Shown here piece by piece: positions 11,322 to 21,184 of a stretch of DNA of 64,000 nt. Under the pieces are notes generated by a model. The model did not search any database and had not been told where the DNA came from. It saw only the letters and a program-made list of their open reading frames with translations. Position 1 is the stretch's first letter, and each line of letters begins with the position of its first letter. Made by a program: the position numbers and the translations under genes. The DNA comes from Lepeophtheirus salmonis (Eukaryota; Arthropoda; Copepoda; Siphonostomatoida; Caligidae): positions 20,524,805-20,588,804 of the forward strand of contig NC_052132.2 in NCBI RefSeq assembly GCF_016086655.4, read 5' to 3'.

Positions 11322-11812
11322 GGGCAAATTAAATTTTAGCCCAAATTTTCGGATGCAAGAAGATCTTTTTATCACTCTAGAAAAAAAAAAAAAATAGGTC
11401 CCTTTGAATACTGAAACATTGCAAACATAACATCTTCATTAAAATACATCAAAAGATGGAATTAACAGGTCAACCTAAAAATTGGACACCTTAGTAGACA
11501 CGCTAAAATAAAATTTAAAAGAAGTTTACCTTTTTTGTACCTTTAACCTGTTATATGACCTTAAAACTGTACTTTATAAAATTAAAGTGTTATATAACTA
11601 TTGTTTTGAGTATAAAAAGACATTAATGATCTTGTCATTTGTGAGTTTCTCATGTACTTTGAAAATAGATTAAAAAATACACATTTTTGGGTGAAAAAGT
11701 ATTTTTGGGGATAGAGGGCGGGGGTGTTTTGGGGCGGATTTTTTTTCTTCTATAGTGTTTAAATGTTCTTGCATCCGAAAAGTAGGATAAAACTGAATTT
11801 GATTTTAGCAAC
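11322..11812. mobile_element. MITE-like inverted-repeat block
   Basis: Left arm 11322-11395 and right arm 11740-11812 are inverted copies. Both carry ttttcggatgcaagaa, followed by a tttaacactctagaa-like word and an A run, and preceded by a ctaaaatcaaattcag/aattaaattttag-like word. The roughly 340 bp between the arms have no open frame of note. Confidence 0.5.
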
Positions 11813-12019
11813 CCCTAGTTCAAACTTGGTTTTTGTGGATTTTTTGAAAAAAAAATTCACTTCCCCAGAATTTGATTGAAATATTTTCCCCTATTTCGCA
11901 TTGAAAATGTTTCTTTTTTCTTTCAATACGATGACTGAATAACAATTGAACGTAATTTGAATGTTCCCCAATTTAGTTGAAAATTTATTTATACATAATA
12001 AGTCCCCTCAATAACTAAT
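11813..12019. other. AT-rich spacer
   Basis: Nothing recognised. Confidence 0.4.
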
Positions 12020-12289
12020 ATTGTGAGCGTATTCTCGCTCAAACTCGTATTTTGAAGTAATGAGGTCCTCGCTCTACTCAATTTAAAATGCTCGTAGGTA
12101 TAGGAGTATTTGAATTTGACAACAACTCTTTATGATTGCAATTAAATTTCTGAAATTTAAATATATATAATTTGTTCCAAAAAATGAAGAGATGTAAGGT
12201 TTTAAGAATATAAAACTTTAAGATCTAAAATTATATTTAAAATAAAATAAATTCAGGAAATGACTAATCCAACGTTTTTACTAGTTCAT

Positions 12290-12420
12290 ATTTGACTCAT
12301 TGACAAAACTAATTTTTTTTGAAAGTGTTCATCTTCTAAACTCTGACTTTTATCCTTAAATAATTGACCACCTTTAAAAAATACTTTCTCAACGGTAGCT
12401 TAGGATAGAAGTGTATAAAT
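12290..12420 (-). pseudogene. hAT transposase C-terminal piece (copy A)
   Basis: The minus-strand reading TVEKVFFKGGQLFKDKSQ, then SLEDEHFQKKLVLSMS, corresponds to the hAT dimerisation end (consensus V-E-R-x-F-S-x-G-G-x-I-x(2)-x-K-R-x-x-L-x-(D/E)-E-x-F). It is closely parallel to the reading at 21190-21310. Confidence 0.65.
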
Positions 12421-12555
12421 CAGAAGATAAAATTTGTGCTTGATTATATTTAATAGCAATTCTGCCAAATATTCATATTATTATTAAGAGCAATTATTAA
12501 ATTGATAGAATTCACATTATCACATCCAAATCAAATAATATTAAGTGGTAATGGG

Positions 12556-12738
12556 TAGCGATTCCCAAACAGTGTGTCTTGAGGCAAGTTCAAGTGACCC
12601 GTACTATTTGTGGCAACCATACATTGCTTACAATAGCTTATATTAATCCAAATAATTGGTTTAATTAAAATAGCTGTATTGAGAAAATTTTAATTGTCCT
12701 TTTGGTGTGCTTTGGGCGCAAAAAGTTTGGGAAACACT
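12556..12738. mobile_element. Small hAT-type MITE nested in copy A
   Basis: The left edge cgattcccaaacagtgtgtc and right edge gcaaaaagtttgggaaacact show the classical hAT terminal style (cagtggttcccaaac inverted at the far end). The same insertion is present at the equivalent place in the larger copy (about 24095-24240), so it was inserted before the two copies separated. Confidence 0.55.
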
Positions 12739-12929
12739 CTCTTAGGGGACATGAAATTACAAGGATTTCGTGCACTTTCATCCAGTTAAACCTCATAATT
12801 AGTTTGAGATTGAACACACAGTTTTTGAACTTATGCTTAAATGAGATTTTGAGATTTTATGTCAATTTACTACAAAAAACAAATAAAATCGTATTTCAAT
12901 TATGGAGAATTCGTTTTATCTAACGAAGA

Positions 12930-13090
12930 AGCTAGCGGTGTCTCTGAGGGAACTGATGTCTTAGTCTTCTTAGAGTGGCCAACTACGTGAGAGGCAAACT
13001 CGTTAACCAAAGAGAGTAGAGAGCCAAAGATACAGCATAGAAAAAAATACTAGCTTATCTTGGTCTTTAAAATGAGTCTTTAACTCTCAA
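12930..13090 (-). pseudogene. C2H2-finger exon of hAT, degenerate (copy A)
   Basis: The minus-strand reading aligns with the zinc-finger exon at 24409-24615. Here the second cysteine is lost (CCIFGS instead of CYICGS), while the histidine half (NEFASHVVGHS) and the following TSVPSETP are kept. No finger can fold. Confidence 0.55.
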
Positions 13091-13175
13091 ATTTTTTGAT
13101 GTTCTCTCAAAAGAGGTAGAAATGGAAAAAATAGTATAAATTTATATTAATGAACGCTGCTCATTAATGCTTCAT

Positions 13176-13480
13176 ATAGTTTGTGGCTTACATAAATATT
13201 TTCCCCGTTATTACCGACTATATTCAGAAATTTGACTGCTTTATAAACTTAGTGTTAAGTATTGTTTCCGTTGTACAGAAACTAGTTTTATTTGGTACAC
13301 CACTATTATAGTAATGATAGATATAAAACGTAATTATACCTAACAACCCATGGAATATGTGATACAGTTCTACACGTTATAGAAAAAATTGCTTCGTATA
13401 TTTTTAAGAATATTTCTAACATTGTAGACTAGATAGAGATGTAAGCAATAAAACAACAATTATTGGTTTGACATTTATGT
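13176..13480. other. AT-rich spacer
   Basis: No gene or repeat recognised. Confidence 0.4.
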
Positions 13481-13494
13481 TTTATTTTATTCAA

Positions 13495-14135
13495 TGTGAC
13501 TGCCCTCAGCGGCAATCACTTTCTTGATCATGGCCCTGAAACACGTGATGTTCATTCTCCACATCTGCAACCGAGATCCACACCCACTCCTTCTTCATGG
13601 TTGCCTTCAGCCTGTCCACGCTGTTGTGGTGCATTGGGAAGACCTCGCTCTCCAACGTTCCCTAGAATAAGTAATCTAACGGATTCCAATTGGGAGAAGT
13701 GAAGGGCCAGGTCTTGGTGTACCAGAAATCGTAAAAGTTGTTCCCGATAAACTCTTGGCTAATCTTGGACGTGTGGCAGGGGGAAGAGTCCCGTTGCCAC
13801 ACGTAGAGCTCAGGGAATAGTGAATATTTTCTCACCGGAGAAAGTGATGGTGTGACCTGCATTGGACGTCTTGAGCCTAGAGAGCAGAGTCTTGACGTGA
13901 GCCAACCTGACCTCCTTCTGTTTCTCAGTCAACAAATGACGCACAGACAACTTGTAAGAGGTCATATCAAGCTCCCCCAATGCCTTTTGGAATGGGCTGC
14001 CGACCACACCCTACCTCCTGGCTAGTGTTGTCTGATTCAAGGATAGATCAGCGGTCACGGTCCTCTTCAGGCCTTCCAGAAACCTAGGACCACTTCTGGT
14101 ACTATGTGGGGATCTTTCCTCCTTTTCCTCATTTT
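13495..14135 (-). pseudogene. Mariner transposase, first-to-second Asp block deleted
   Basis: The minus-strand readings run in order. VVLGFWKASKRTVTADLSLN is part of the first helix-turn-helix region. GSPFQKALGELDMTSYKLSV leads to HLLTEKQKEVRLAHVKTLL. ITFSGEKIFTIP is the first catalytic box, with the Asp replaced by Gly. WQRDSSPCHTSKISQEFIG (second Asp kept) and SPNWNPLDYLF (third Asp kept) follow, and the tail SVDRLKATMKKEWVWISVAD leads to FQGHDQESD. Between FTIP and ELYVWQRDS about 90-100 residues usual for the family are missing. One further frameshift and stops exist. It lies directly behind another mariner's C-terminus on the same strand. Confidence 0.8.
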
Positions 14136-14149
14136 TGATTTAAGCCAAA

Positions 14150-14640
14150 TATGCTCTGTTCTATTTGATAACTTGTAACCAACGAGAATCCAACTTCATA
14201 ATGCCCTTTTCGTAGAATCCCTTGTCCCTATTGGCAAAAAACTAGACAACCAAGACTCACAGGCCTCTATGGAGGCTAAATTTTTACCCCCAAGCGCGAT
14301 GTCCATAGATAGGAACATGTAGTAGTCACTTGGTTTCCAGACTGTAGGGTGGATGCGTAAGAACTACCCATCTGAGCTCTTGGAGCTTCTAGCTTGTCAT
14401 CAAATATGTATGCGGCCTGGCTGTGTTTTGATAAAACACGATATATCTCCTATTCACTAATGCTGAACGCTACTGTTCGATCGCCAGCTTCTAACGATCG
14501 ATTTGTTCACATTAAAGGGAGAAGGAAATTGTTCGAAACACTGTTGTGCAACATGAACGAAAATAATATCGGCCCGTATATATCGCAAATTTTCTTGGTC
14601 GCCATCGATGCATTTTACCCTTTTAGCTAGTAAAAATCTA
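14150..14640 (-). pseudogene. Mariner transposase (Mos/SETMAR-like), catalytic half
   Basis: The minus-strand reading gives KLAIEQ, then ALVNRRYIVFYQNTARPHT. This is the second-Asp box with Asp changed to Asn. KLQELRWVVLTHPPYS follows, with the third-Asp region degraded, then SMDIALGGKNLASIEACESW and KGFYEKGIMKLDSRWLQVI. The order matches mariner proteins of the Mos/SETMAR type rather than its neighbour. Stops and frameshifts are frequent. The N-terminal half is not visible beyond 14640. Confidence 0.75.
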
Positions 14641-15084
14641 AAATATAGCGAATTTCTTCCTTTACGAACTCCATACTCGACACACGATGAGACTTAATAT
14701 ATTAATCTTCACACCTCAACAACTCTTCCTTACAAAAATGAAGGCTTTTTAGTAATTTAAAATTTGTCTTGCTTGTAGAAGTGAAAGTATCCCGAATAAT
14801 TAAATTAAAAAAATTACTAATGTAACATTTCTTCTCTGCCAAACAAGAAACATTTTAAGTAATAGGACCTCTATATTCTGACAGAGAGAGTTGTTGATTT
14901 TCAAAGATTATAATATGCAAAAAGTTCTTAGAAAAAAATGGTGTGTGCATCCATGATAGATGTGCTAACTAGTGTTGTGCCTATAAAAATTGATCAAGAA
15001 AAAACTTTTGTAGTTGCAACATGAACAGTTTTTTTTATTTTCAAAAGCTGCTGTCCTCAATATTCAATTCATGAGAAGGAAACA
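14641..15084. other. AT-rich spacer
   Basis: Nothing recognised. Confidence 0.4.
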
Positions 15085-15248
15085 TATATGTGGCGATTAT
15101 ATAAAAGCAACCTGGGATTTTTTTATGAAACAGAGAAAAACTCATTAAAAGTTTTTTTCTAGAATGAAAAACCGAAGACTCAAAAACTGTCCGATAAGTT
15201 ATTAATATGATTCATATTTGTTTAAATTTTTACATGAACATATTATAT
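15085..15248 (+). repeat. Dispersed repeat R, copy 1, left part
   Basis: It aligns with about 40115-40320 (shared tgtggcgat, gggatttttt, cagagaaaaac, aagttattaatatga, tttttacatgaacata). The copy is cut at 15248 by the hAT-like insertion and continues at 18079. Confidence 0.75.
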
Positions 15249-15284
15249 CAAGCTTTGACATTGAACAAAAGAACGTACGGCATT

Positions 15285-15365
15285 CACTCTTTCCGTTCAT
15301 TTTTTGAACGAATGGACGACGAACGGGGAAAAAACCCGATGAACGGGGAAAAAATGAACCGCGTT
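15285..15365. promoter_or_regulatory. Left subterminal GAACG cluster
   Basis: Repeated cgttcat, gaacgaatgg, acgaacgggg and atgaacgggg words crowd the first hundred bases inside the left terminus. In hAT elements such subterminal repeats bind transposase. This role is inferred here. Confidence 0.5.
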
Positions 15366-15479
15366 CATTGTCTTATTGTGCATAAGAAGTTACTTTTTGA
15401 CTATTTTTTTCCGAAGATAACTACATCTTCTTTTCTTGATTATGGGTTTAATTATAATTATTATCATTGATGGTGGGAA

Positions 15480-16390
15480 AAAGGTAGTTTATTTAGTCTT
15501 ATTTTTATTTTAATCCATTGCTTCGTTTAATTGTACAATTCACTGGAAAATAAATCATCTCTACATAGCCTTCAAAATCACAAATTTGTTAAAATGGATC
15601 AAATAAAAGGTACAATGGACGGTAATGTATTGATTTATGTAGTATCTTGTTAAGTTTTTATCGAATTTGTTCATTCAAAGTACATAAATTTTAACCCGAC
15701 CTTGGCAACTTCAATCTTTATTACTGCATAATATTCTCGAATTTCATATTAATTATACAATTCAATTGCAGGTATTTAAAAATATCCACTTCTACATAAT
15801 ATTCAGGAAAATTTAATTAGTTTCTCTTGATGTTTAAGAAAGTTGTTTTGTTTTATTGAAATATCATATTTTATTAGATCACAGATTTTGATGAAGGAAA
15901 TTAGAGTATACGAAGATCTTCCCACGCTCTTAGACAATAAATGAAAATAATTGGACAAAAAGAGAAGTTAAAAATTAGGACAAAGTACTTTCATATTGTG
16001 CAGTAATAGAGATTAAAGGTGGTAATGTCGGGATGAAATTGATTTACGACTCAGAAACAGATTATATAGAAACTTTATATGATATTAGATAAATAAATGT
16101 TTTTAAGTCCATTATAACTTATATTTGATACATTACAACTCATTTGTAATTTTGAAGGCTATCTTGAGAACTTATTTTTCAGCAAATGGTGCAAATAAAC
16201 AAAGCAATGGATGAAAAAAAAATTTAGACTGGGTAAAATATTAAGAATTTATCTACATTAAATATAAATGACATGAATTTGATTTCTCTCATTTAAGTAA
16301 TGAGTGTAACTTCCGTGCACGCCTCTTGCAAGTTTTTTTCTCTCTGTAAATTGGTAAGTAACGTACCTATTATTTTTGCTCTATTTTTTG
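15480..16390. repeat. Foldback block inside the hAT-like element
   Basis: Block Y is present twice in opposite orientation. It lies at about 15480-15740 on the minus strand and at about 15960-16390 on the plus strand, sharing gcagtaata(a/g)ag, atttgt(g/a)attttgaaggctat and aa(c/a)aaagcaatggat. Between them, 15736-15905 (block X) is the reverse complement of 20190-20372. The other copies of X and Y at 20.19-21.06 kb are both in direct orientation, so this locus carries an inverted duplication. Confidence 0.65.
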
Positions 16391-17979
16391 GGGTAGGTGT
16401 TTCCTATAATTACCACTTACATTTATATTTTCATCGTGAACTCCAATTGAAGGTAATTAATTTACTGAAGCTCCAAATCACAATGAAATCAAACCGTCAT
16501 ATATTTGGAAAGTTGCGCACCAATAATTATTTAATAAACCATGAGAGAGACAAGTTTTTAAGCTCGGTAGCATACACAGCTTGATGAATGGGCCTAACAA
16601 GCTGTAGAGGATTTATTATTGCAATATTGAATTCAAATCATTGTTCTTAAATTATAATTCGGAGTTGCGATTCTTTGAGTACCTACATAATTTTAGTGAA
16701 TTTTATAGCTTCATCTTCGAGTTATTTGGATCCAGTTACTCATTTGTAGGCCACAGGCAAAGCCAGTTGAAAAATTTAAAAAAAAAAGCGAATGGAGAAC
16801 CTTAGACGCTTCTCCTTACTCTTGTTTTTTTGTATTTAAATTTCATTTATATGTTATTGTGATCGACCATGCAATCGAATGGGACCAATCCGAATCAATT
16901 TAGTGCCTATGGAAAATATTAGCCAATAATACGTATATTCAATGTTATACTGTTACACAAAGCTGAATATATTAATTGCCTTAGACGTTTATGCCAATGC
17001 AAAATATAAGATTGAACTATGTACAAAAAGTAGACAATTGTTACAAGATAAAAATATTACAACTGAACGAATATATTTATAGTGAATACAGCTGATATGC
17101 ACTGATTATTTTCATACTAAAAAATGCAGTTATTAACTGGTCGGACCTGTGCATTCAGATCGGGTTGAATCCGAAAATATAGACAAGTGACTTGGGACTA
17201 ATTTTATCCTCTCACACGGCAAGTATCCCCCTCCTCCGCCTTAAAGTATTGCATTAATGCCTCTAACAATAAATAATAATAATAAAAACACCTGTTTGGA
17301 GATGTTAATACTATAGGCAAACTAGGACCAGTTTGGTATTTTGGAGATTAACTCGCAGGAGGAATTTATAACCTTTTGAAAAGATCAGCAAAGTAATTAA
17401 AAACCAATCAGAGGCATCTCCAAAAAAAATCAGCCAGAAAAAAAGAAATTAGAAATCCGTCTGGGCCTGACAATTAAAGGCTGATTAGTCCCTAGTCAGC
17501 CTTGGCCCAACTTGGCCTAATTATAATGTTGTAAATATTAAGATTGGTCCAAAAGTCGGATTAGGTTCGGGGTCACCTTTTTTTTCTTCGCACCCATTAT
17601 GGCACCCCTGAATGAACGGCACACTTAGCATTTGCCTATATAGTCTATGCTACAAGTCAACCATTCTATTAAATAAGATATCTCAGAAAAAATATGTCGA
17701 TTCAGTTATTTTTTAAAGGAGGGAGGGTATTGAAAATAAATTGGAGATTGCCTTGAATAAAAGTACTGCCTCTATTTTATGGATATTAAAAAAACAAAAG
17801 AAGAAATTCGACAACATTTATAAAAATTGAGACTATCATTTTAGAACCCCAGGGATTGCTTGTTTTGCTTTTAGTAAGATAACCGCTTGAGGCTCACAAA
17901 AAAATATATTAATGATTATTTTGTTAGGTTGGATTTTCTATACTAGATAAATAATAAATGAATAAATATAAATTCAAAA
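16391..17979. other. Non-coding interior of the hAT-like element
   Basis: A 94-codon frame at 16300-16584 overlaps block Y and is not convincing as protein. No other feature recognised up to the right subterminal cluster. Confidence 0.45.
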
Positions 17980-18060
17980 ATGAACGATTGGACGTAAAAA
18001 TGAACGAATGAACGGTCAATGGAAAGTTTTTACGAAATGAACGATTTAACGGGATAAGAT
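17980..18060. promoter_or_regulatory. Right subterminal GAACG cluster
   Basis: aatgaacgat, aatgaacgaatgaacgg and aatgaacgat words are packed next to the right terminus, mirroring the left cluster. Confidence 0.5.
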
Positions 18061-18078
18061 TGAACAGCTACAAGCTTG

Positions 18079-18740
18079 TATTATATACAAGTTCAGTCAT
18101 TTTGATCGTGCGGTATTTGATCTTTAAATCGAATTTTGATATCATCAATATAATCAACTTCAGTTGGTGAGGCCAGTTCTTTACCAGCTAATCCCTTTCT
18201 TTTTTTCGTTATTCTCACAATGTGGATACTTATACGCTTTTCTTTAAGAAATAATTTCCACGTCACAACGTCTCAGTATCTTTTATGATCAGTGATACCA
18301 AATAACCTATTTTTATCAGGTTCAGTTAACCTTAAAAATCGCAGCTCCTAAGGATTTTATCACTTTTTCGAATTAATATAAATTATAGTAGACATATCAA
18401 CGGATACGTTTATCATACTGTGATAATATTGGGAAAAAGTATCGCAGCTTGCTTTTATGTTATCCTCCCATATATAAGTATAAATTAAGAACTAGTGCGT
18501 GTGTCATGAAAAACGGAAAGTAACAAGTGTAAGTCCTTGTTGGAGTGGGAATGGAATTGAGGATCGACATCAAAGTAATTAAATTTCCTTCCTCTTACGG
18601 TTTCTTGCAGCTGATCTAACAACTTAGCTGCTCTCCTCCCAAACTTGTTTCAAATTTTCAGGATAACCAAGTTCATTTTTGGTTTCTTTTATTTTTACAT
18701 ATCGATAGGTCATATTTTATTCAACTTTAGGTGTAACCCA
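18079..18740 (+). repeat. Dispersed repeat R, copy 1, right part
   Basis: About 18087-18470 aligns with 40322-40680 (shared gacgtctcagtatcttttatgatcagtg, given here in two pieces: gacgtctcagtatc and ttttatgatcagtg; also caggttcagttaacctt). About 18480-18740 aligns with 42960-43275 and with the extra tail copy at 43314-43555. Here the two halves are contiguous, which shows that the 40.7-42.95 kb segment is an insertion in the other copy. Confidence 0.7.
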
Positions 18741-18980
18741 CATTCACTGAGATTTTCAATTCCTTTAAAAACAAATACTTATTATACATTTAAACATACA
18801 TATTTTCTTCAAAGACGTAGGAATCATCTATATATTGCTCTCTAATATAAATTTATCAAAAATATTTTCCTATAAAAAATCTACAATCGTCAATATGAGT
18901 TGAGCAAAACATTTTAGACAAATGTGAGCAACGTACATATATATTATGTATGCCTCTATAGACATCAAACTATAAGAATG
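18741..18980. other. AT-rich spacer
   Basis: Nothing recognised. Confidence 0.4.
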
Positions 18981-18982
18981 TA

Positions 18983-19418
18983 CGTTAGGTCGGTGTATTT
19001 TTCAACTTTTTTGAAATTTCGATTACGTCTAGCTCGGAAAATTTGTGATATAGTAAGAAAATCATCTAAGATAAGAAGATTTTGATCTTTGCTTTTTGAA
19101 AATGTGAAAACAAAAAAGAAAAAAAGATGCACCCTATACGTGGATCGTCAAATTTTCCTAACTTTTTATTGGTTAAAATTTAACCAATGTCTATCAGCAT
19201 AATTTGATGATAAATAACTAAAAATGTATTCTTATTATCTATAATTACTAAACAAACAGTTTTAGCCTTTTATCATAATTTTATGGAGATGTGCAACCCA
19301 AAGATGAACTTGCAGGACAATGAAATTTTGCATAGCCCATTTTCGTACAATGTTACAAATTTTCCGCTCTACCCGTAATCGAAATTTGAAAAAAGTTAAA
19401 AAACAAACCACCCTAATG
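18983..19418. mobile_element. MITE with long terminal inverted repeats and TA target
   Basis: The left arm starts cgttaggtcggtgta directly after TA (18981-18982). The right arm ends with caccctaatg directly before TA (19419-19420). The arms pair over about 72 bp, sharing caacttttttgaaatttcga and ggaaaatttgt with few mismatches. The 436-bp interior has no coding capacity. TA duplication and length fit a Tc1/mariner-type MITE. Confidence 0.8.
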
Positions 19419-19925
19419 TACGTACTCTTCACTTGAGCCTAAGGAATAGAGTGCAAAATGACAATAAAATTGTCAAAAAATATTTTCTTCATATTTTTAT
19501 TATATTTTTAAAAGTAGGGAATCATTAATATAGTACACAGCATGCTTTCTAAATGTTGTATGCTGCAACTTTTCAAGAATCTTTATCCTTATGAACGACT
19601 TGAAAGGACTTTTCAAGGTCCTTTCAAGGGCTCTTAACCCTTTAACGACAAAGGTGAAAATAAAAAATTTATCAACATGATTTTTTCCATAGGTATTCTT
19701 AGAATAGTCTGTTGTCAAACTTTATTTCAAATATGCTTATCCTTAATTTTAAAATATGTTACATCCGTAACCTTCAGGCCATTAAATAAACAGGCCTTGA
19801 TGTCACATCTGGCCAAAAACATAGAATTGTGCGAATAAATTATACCCTAATTAGTACCTATTTATAAAATAAATATGAATTTGAAATATTATTCAAAATA
19901 TGTTCTCACTTGTTTTCTAAAGCAC
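19419..19925. other. AT-rich spacer
   Basis: A 72-codon minus-strand frame at 19500-19718 has no resemblance I can name. Nothing else seen. Confidence 0.4.
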
Positions 19926-20189
19926 TAAGAGCTCTCTCGCTGAATGAAAAATGAGCAACGCTCATTTTTTTGCTAGTATTAGAAATCTATAACTCTTTAT
20001 GTAGGTATGTTACAAAAAAAAATCAAACTCAATTTTTTCCTTGTAAAACTGTCTTATCTAATAGATAATGGTAAAAAAGACATTTTGATATCAAAATCAT
20101 ACCAAACCTTGCTTCAATATTAAGAAAGTTATGACCAATTTATCATCTGAATATCACACCTTTTTCTCATAGTGTTGAATCTGTTAATG

Positions 20190-21060
20190 TTATAACCTAC
20201 ACCAAAATCTGTGATCTAATAAAATATAATATTTCAATAAAACAACACAACTTTTTTAAATATCAAGATAATTGAATTAAACATTCATGAATTACAGAGT
20301 TCAGTATTATGCAAAAGTTGATATTTAAAAAAAAAACTGCAATTGAATTATTCTAATACTAAATTCAAGAATGTGAAATGCTAATTATCCTAATAACTCA
20401 AAAAAGTCAAGATCCTTTGGATCCTTCAATATACAATAAACTCTTCAGTTCGCGTTCATTTGCTTGACGTACCGAAGTTATTTCCTTATTATTAAAAGGT
20501 TTTGAGAATTGAATTGAATTATCTGTTTCCTGTCGCTGTCTCCAATTTCGAGATAGAAAGAGAAAGTATGATGTAGAGGCACACTTATGCAGAATACGCG
20601 AATATGAATATTTTCTCATTTTCTCCATACAATTAATGATAGTTATTGAAAAAAAAATTAGAGGTTAAAAATTATGACAAAGTATTTTCATATTGCACAG
20701 TAATAAAGGTTGAAGGTGCTAATGTCGGGTAGAAATTGATGTACGTCGCATTAACATACTTTTAAGAAACTTTACAAAATGCTAAAGCAATAATAATTTT
20801 TTTTAAATTCACTATAATTTTCATTTTATCCATTACTAGTAAATGGTGCGATTAATAGAAGCAACGGATTGAAAGAAAATAAAAAACTGGGTGAAAGATT
20901 AAGAATTTTTGTACACTAGAAACAAATGAGGTCAAACTGATTTTCCCAATTTAAGTAATAAACAATCAGAATTTCTGCGGGAGTTCCCAAAACACATCTA
21001 GACTTCCGCACACACCTCCTGGAAGATTTTCCCTCTCTTTAAATCGGCATTTTGTAACAT
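20190..21060 (+). repeat. Blocks X and Y, direct orientation
   Basis: X (20190-20372) is the inverse of 15736-15905, sharing aaaatctgtgatctaataaa and ctgcaattgaatt. Y (about 20650-21060) matches 15960-16390, sharing ttaaaaatta(t/g)gacaaagta, gcaatggat/gcaacggat, and actgggt(g/a)aaa(g/t)attaagaattt. About 280 bp of unrelated sequence, with a 73-codon minus-strand frame at 20407-20628, lie between them. Confidence 0.65.
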
Positions 21061-21184
21061 ACTTATTTTATTATTGTAAATACATTTTGCAAATGTATCC
21101 CAAGAAATGAAGACAAATAAGGTATGAAAATAAATAGAATATATTAATCTAAAATTATATTTAAAATAAAAAATCCATAAAATG

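Larger units (their letters stand above)
12020..13175 (-). mobile_element. Internally deleted hAT element (copy A)
   Basis: The segment aligns with two separated parts of the hAT copy at about 21.07-24.72 kb. About 12130-12420 matches about 21070-21310 (the transposase C-terminal end), and 12450-13150 matches 23985-24722 (the zinc-finger exon end). The roughly 2.6 kb between them in the larger copy are absent here, with the junction near 12420-12450. Possible ends are GAGCG/CGCTC-containing palindromic words at about 12024-12042 and 13152-13168; the latter resembles the inverse of 19951-19967. The copy cannot make transposase but could have been mobilised in trans. Confidence 0.65.
15249..18078. 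mobile_element. 2.83-kb hAT-like element with 8-bp target duplication
   Basis: The element is flanked by perfect 8-bp repeats tattatat at 15241-15248 and 18079-18086. The ends are inverted: CAAGCTTTGACATTGAAC on the left, and CAAGCTTGTAGCTGTTCAA when the right end is read inward. The uninterrupted relative of the host repeat near 40315 lacks the insertion, so the empty site supports the boundaries. Subterminal regions at both ends carry many copies of TGAACG or its inverse (about 15285-15365 and 17980-18060), the usual layout of hAT transposase binding sites. No transposase was recognised, so it is a non-autonomous element. The interior contains a foldback block listed separately. Confidence 0.8.

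Noticed and set aside
14290..14315. gcgcgatgtccat shared with the tRNA-like sequence at 57.9 kb
   Set aside because: At 14.3 kb it is explained as codons of a mariner (MDIALGGKN antisense); the match is only 13 bases and not extended.
15207..15470. 87-codon frame crossing the left end of the hAT-like element
   Set aside because: It runs across the insertion junction at 15248, so it cannot be an old gene.
16300..16584. 94-codon frame
   Set aside because: It overlaps repeat block Y, whose other copies do not keep the frame open.
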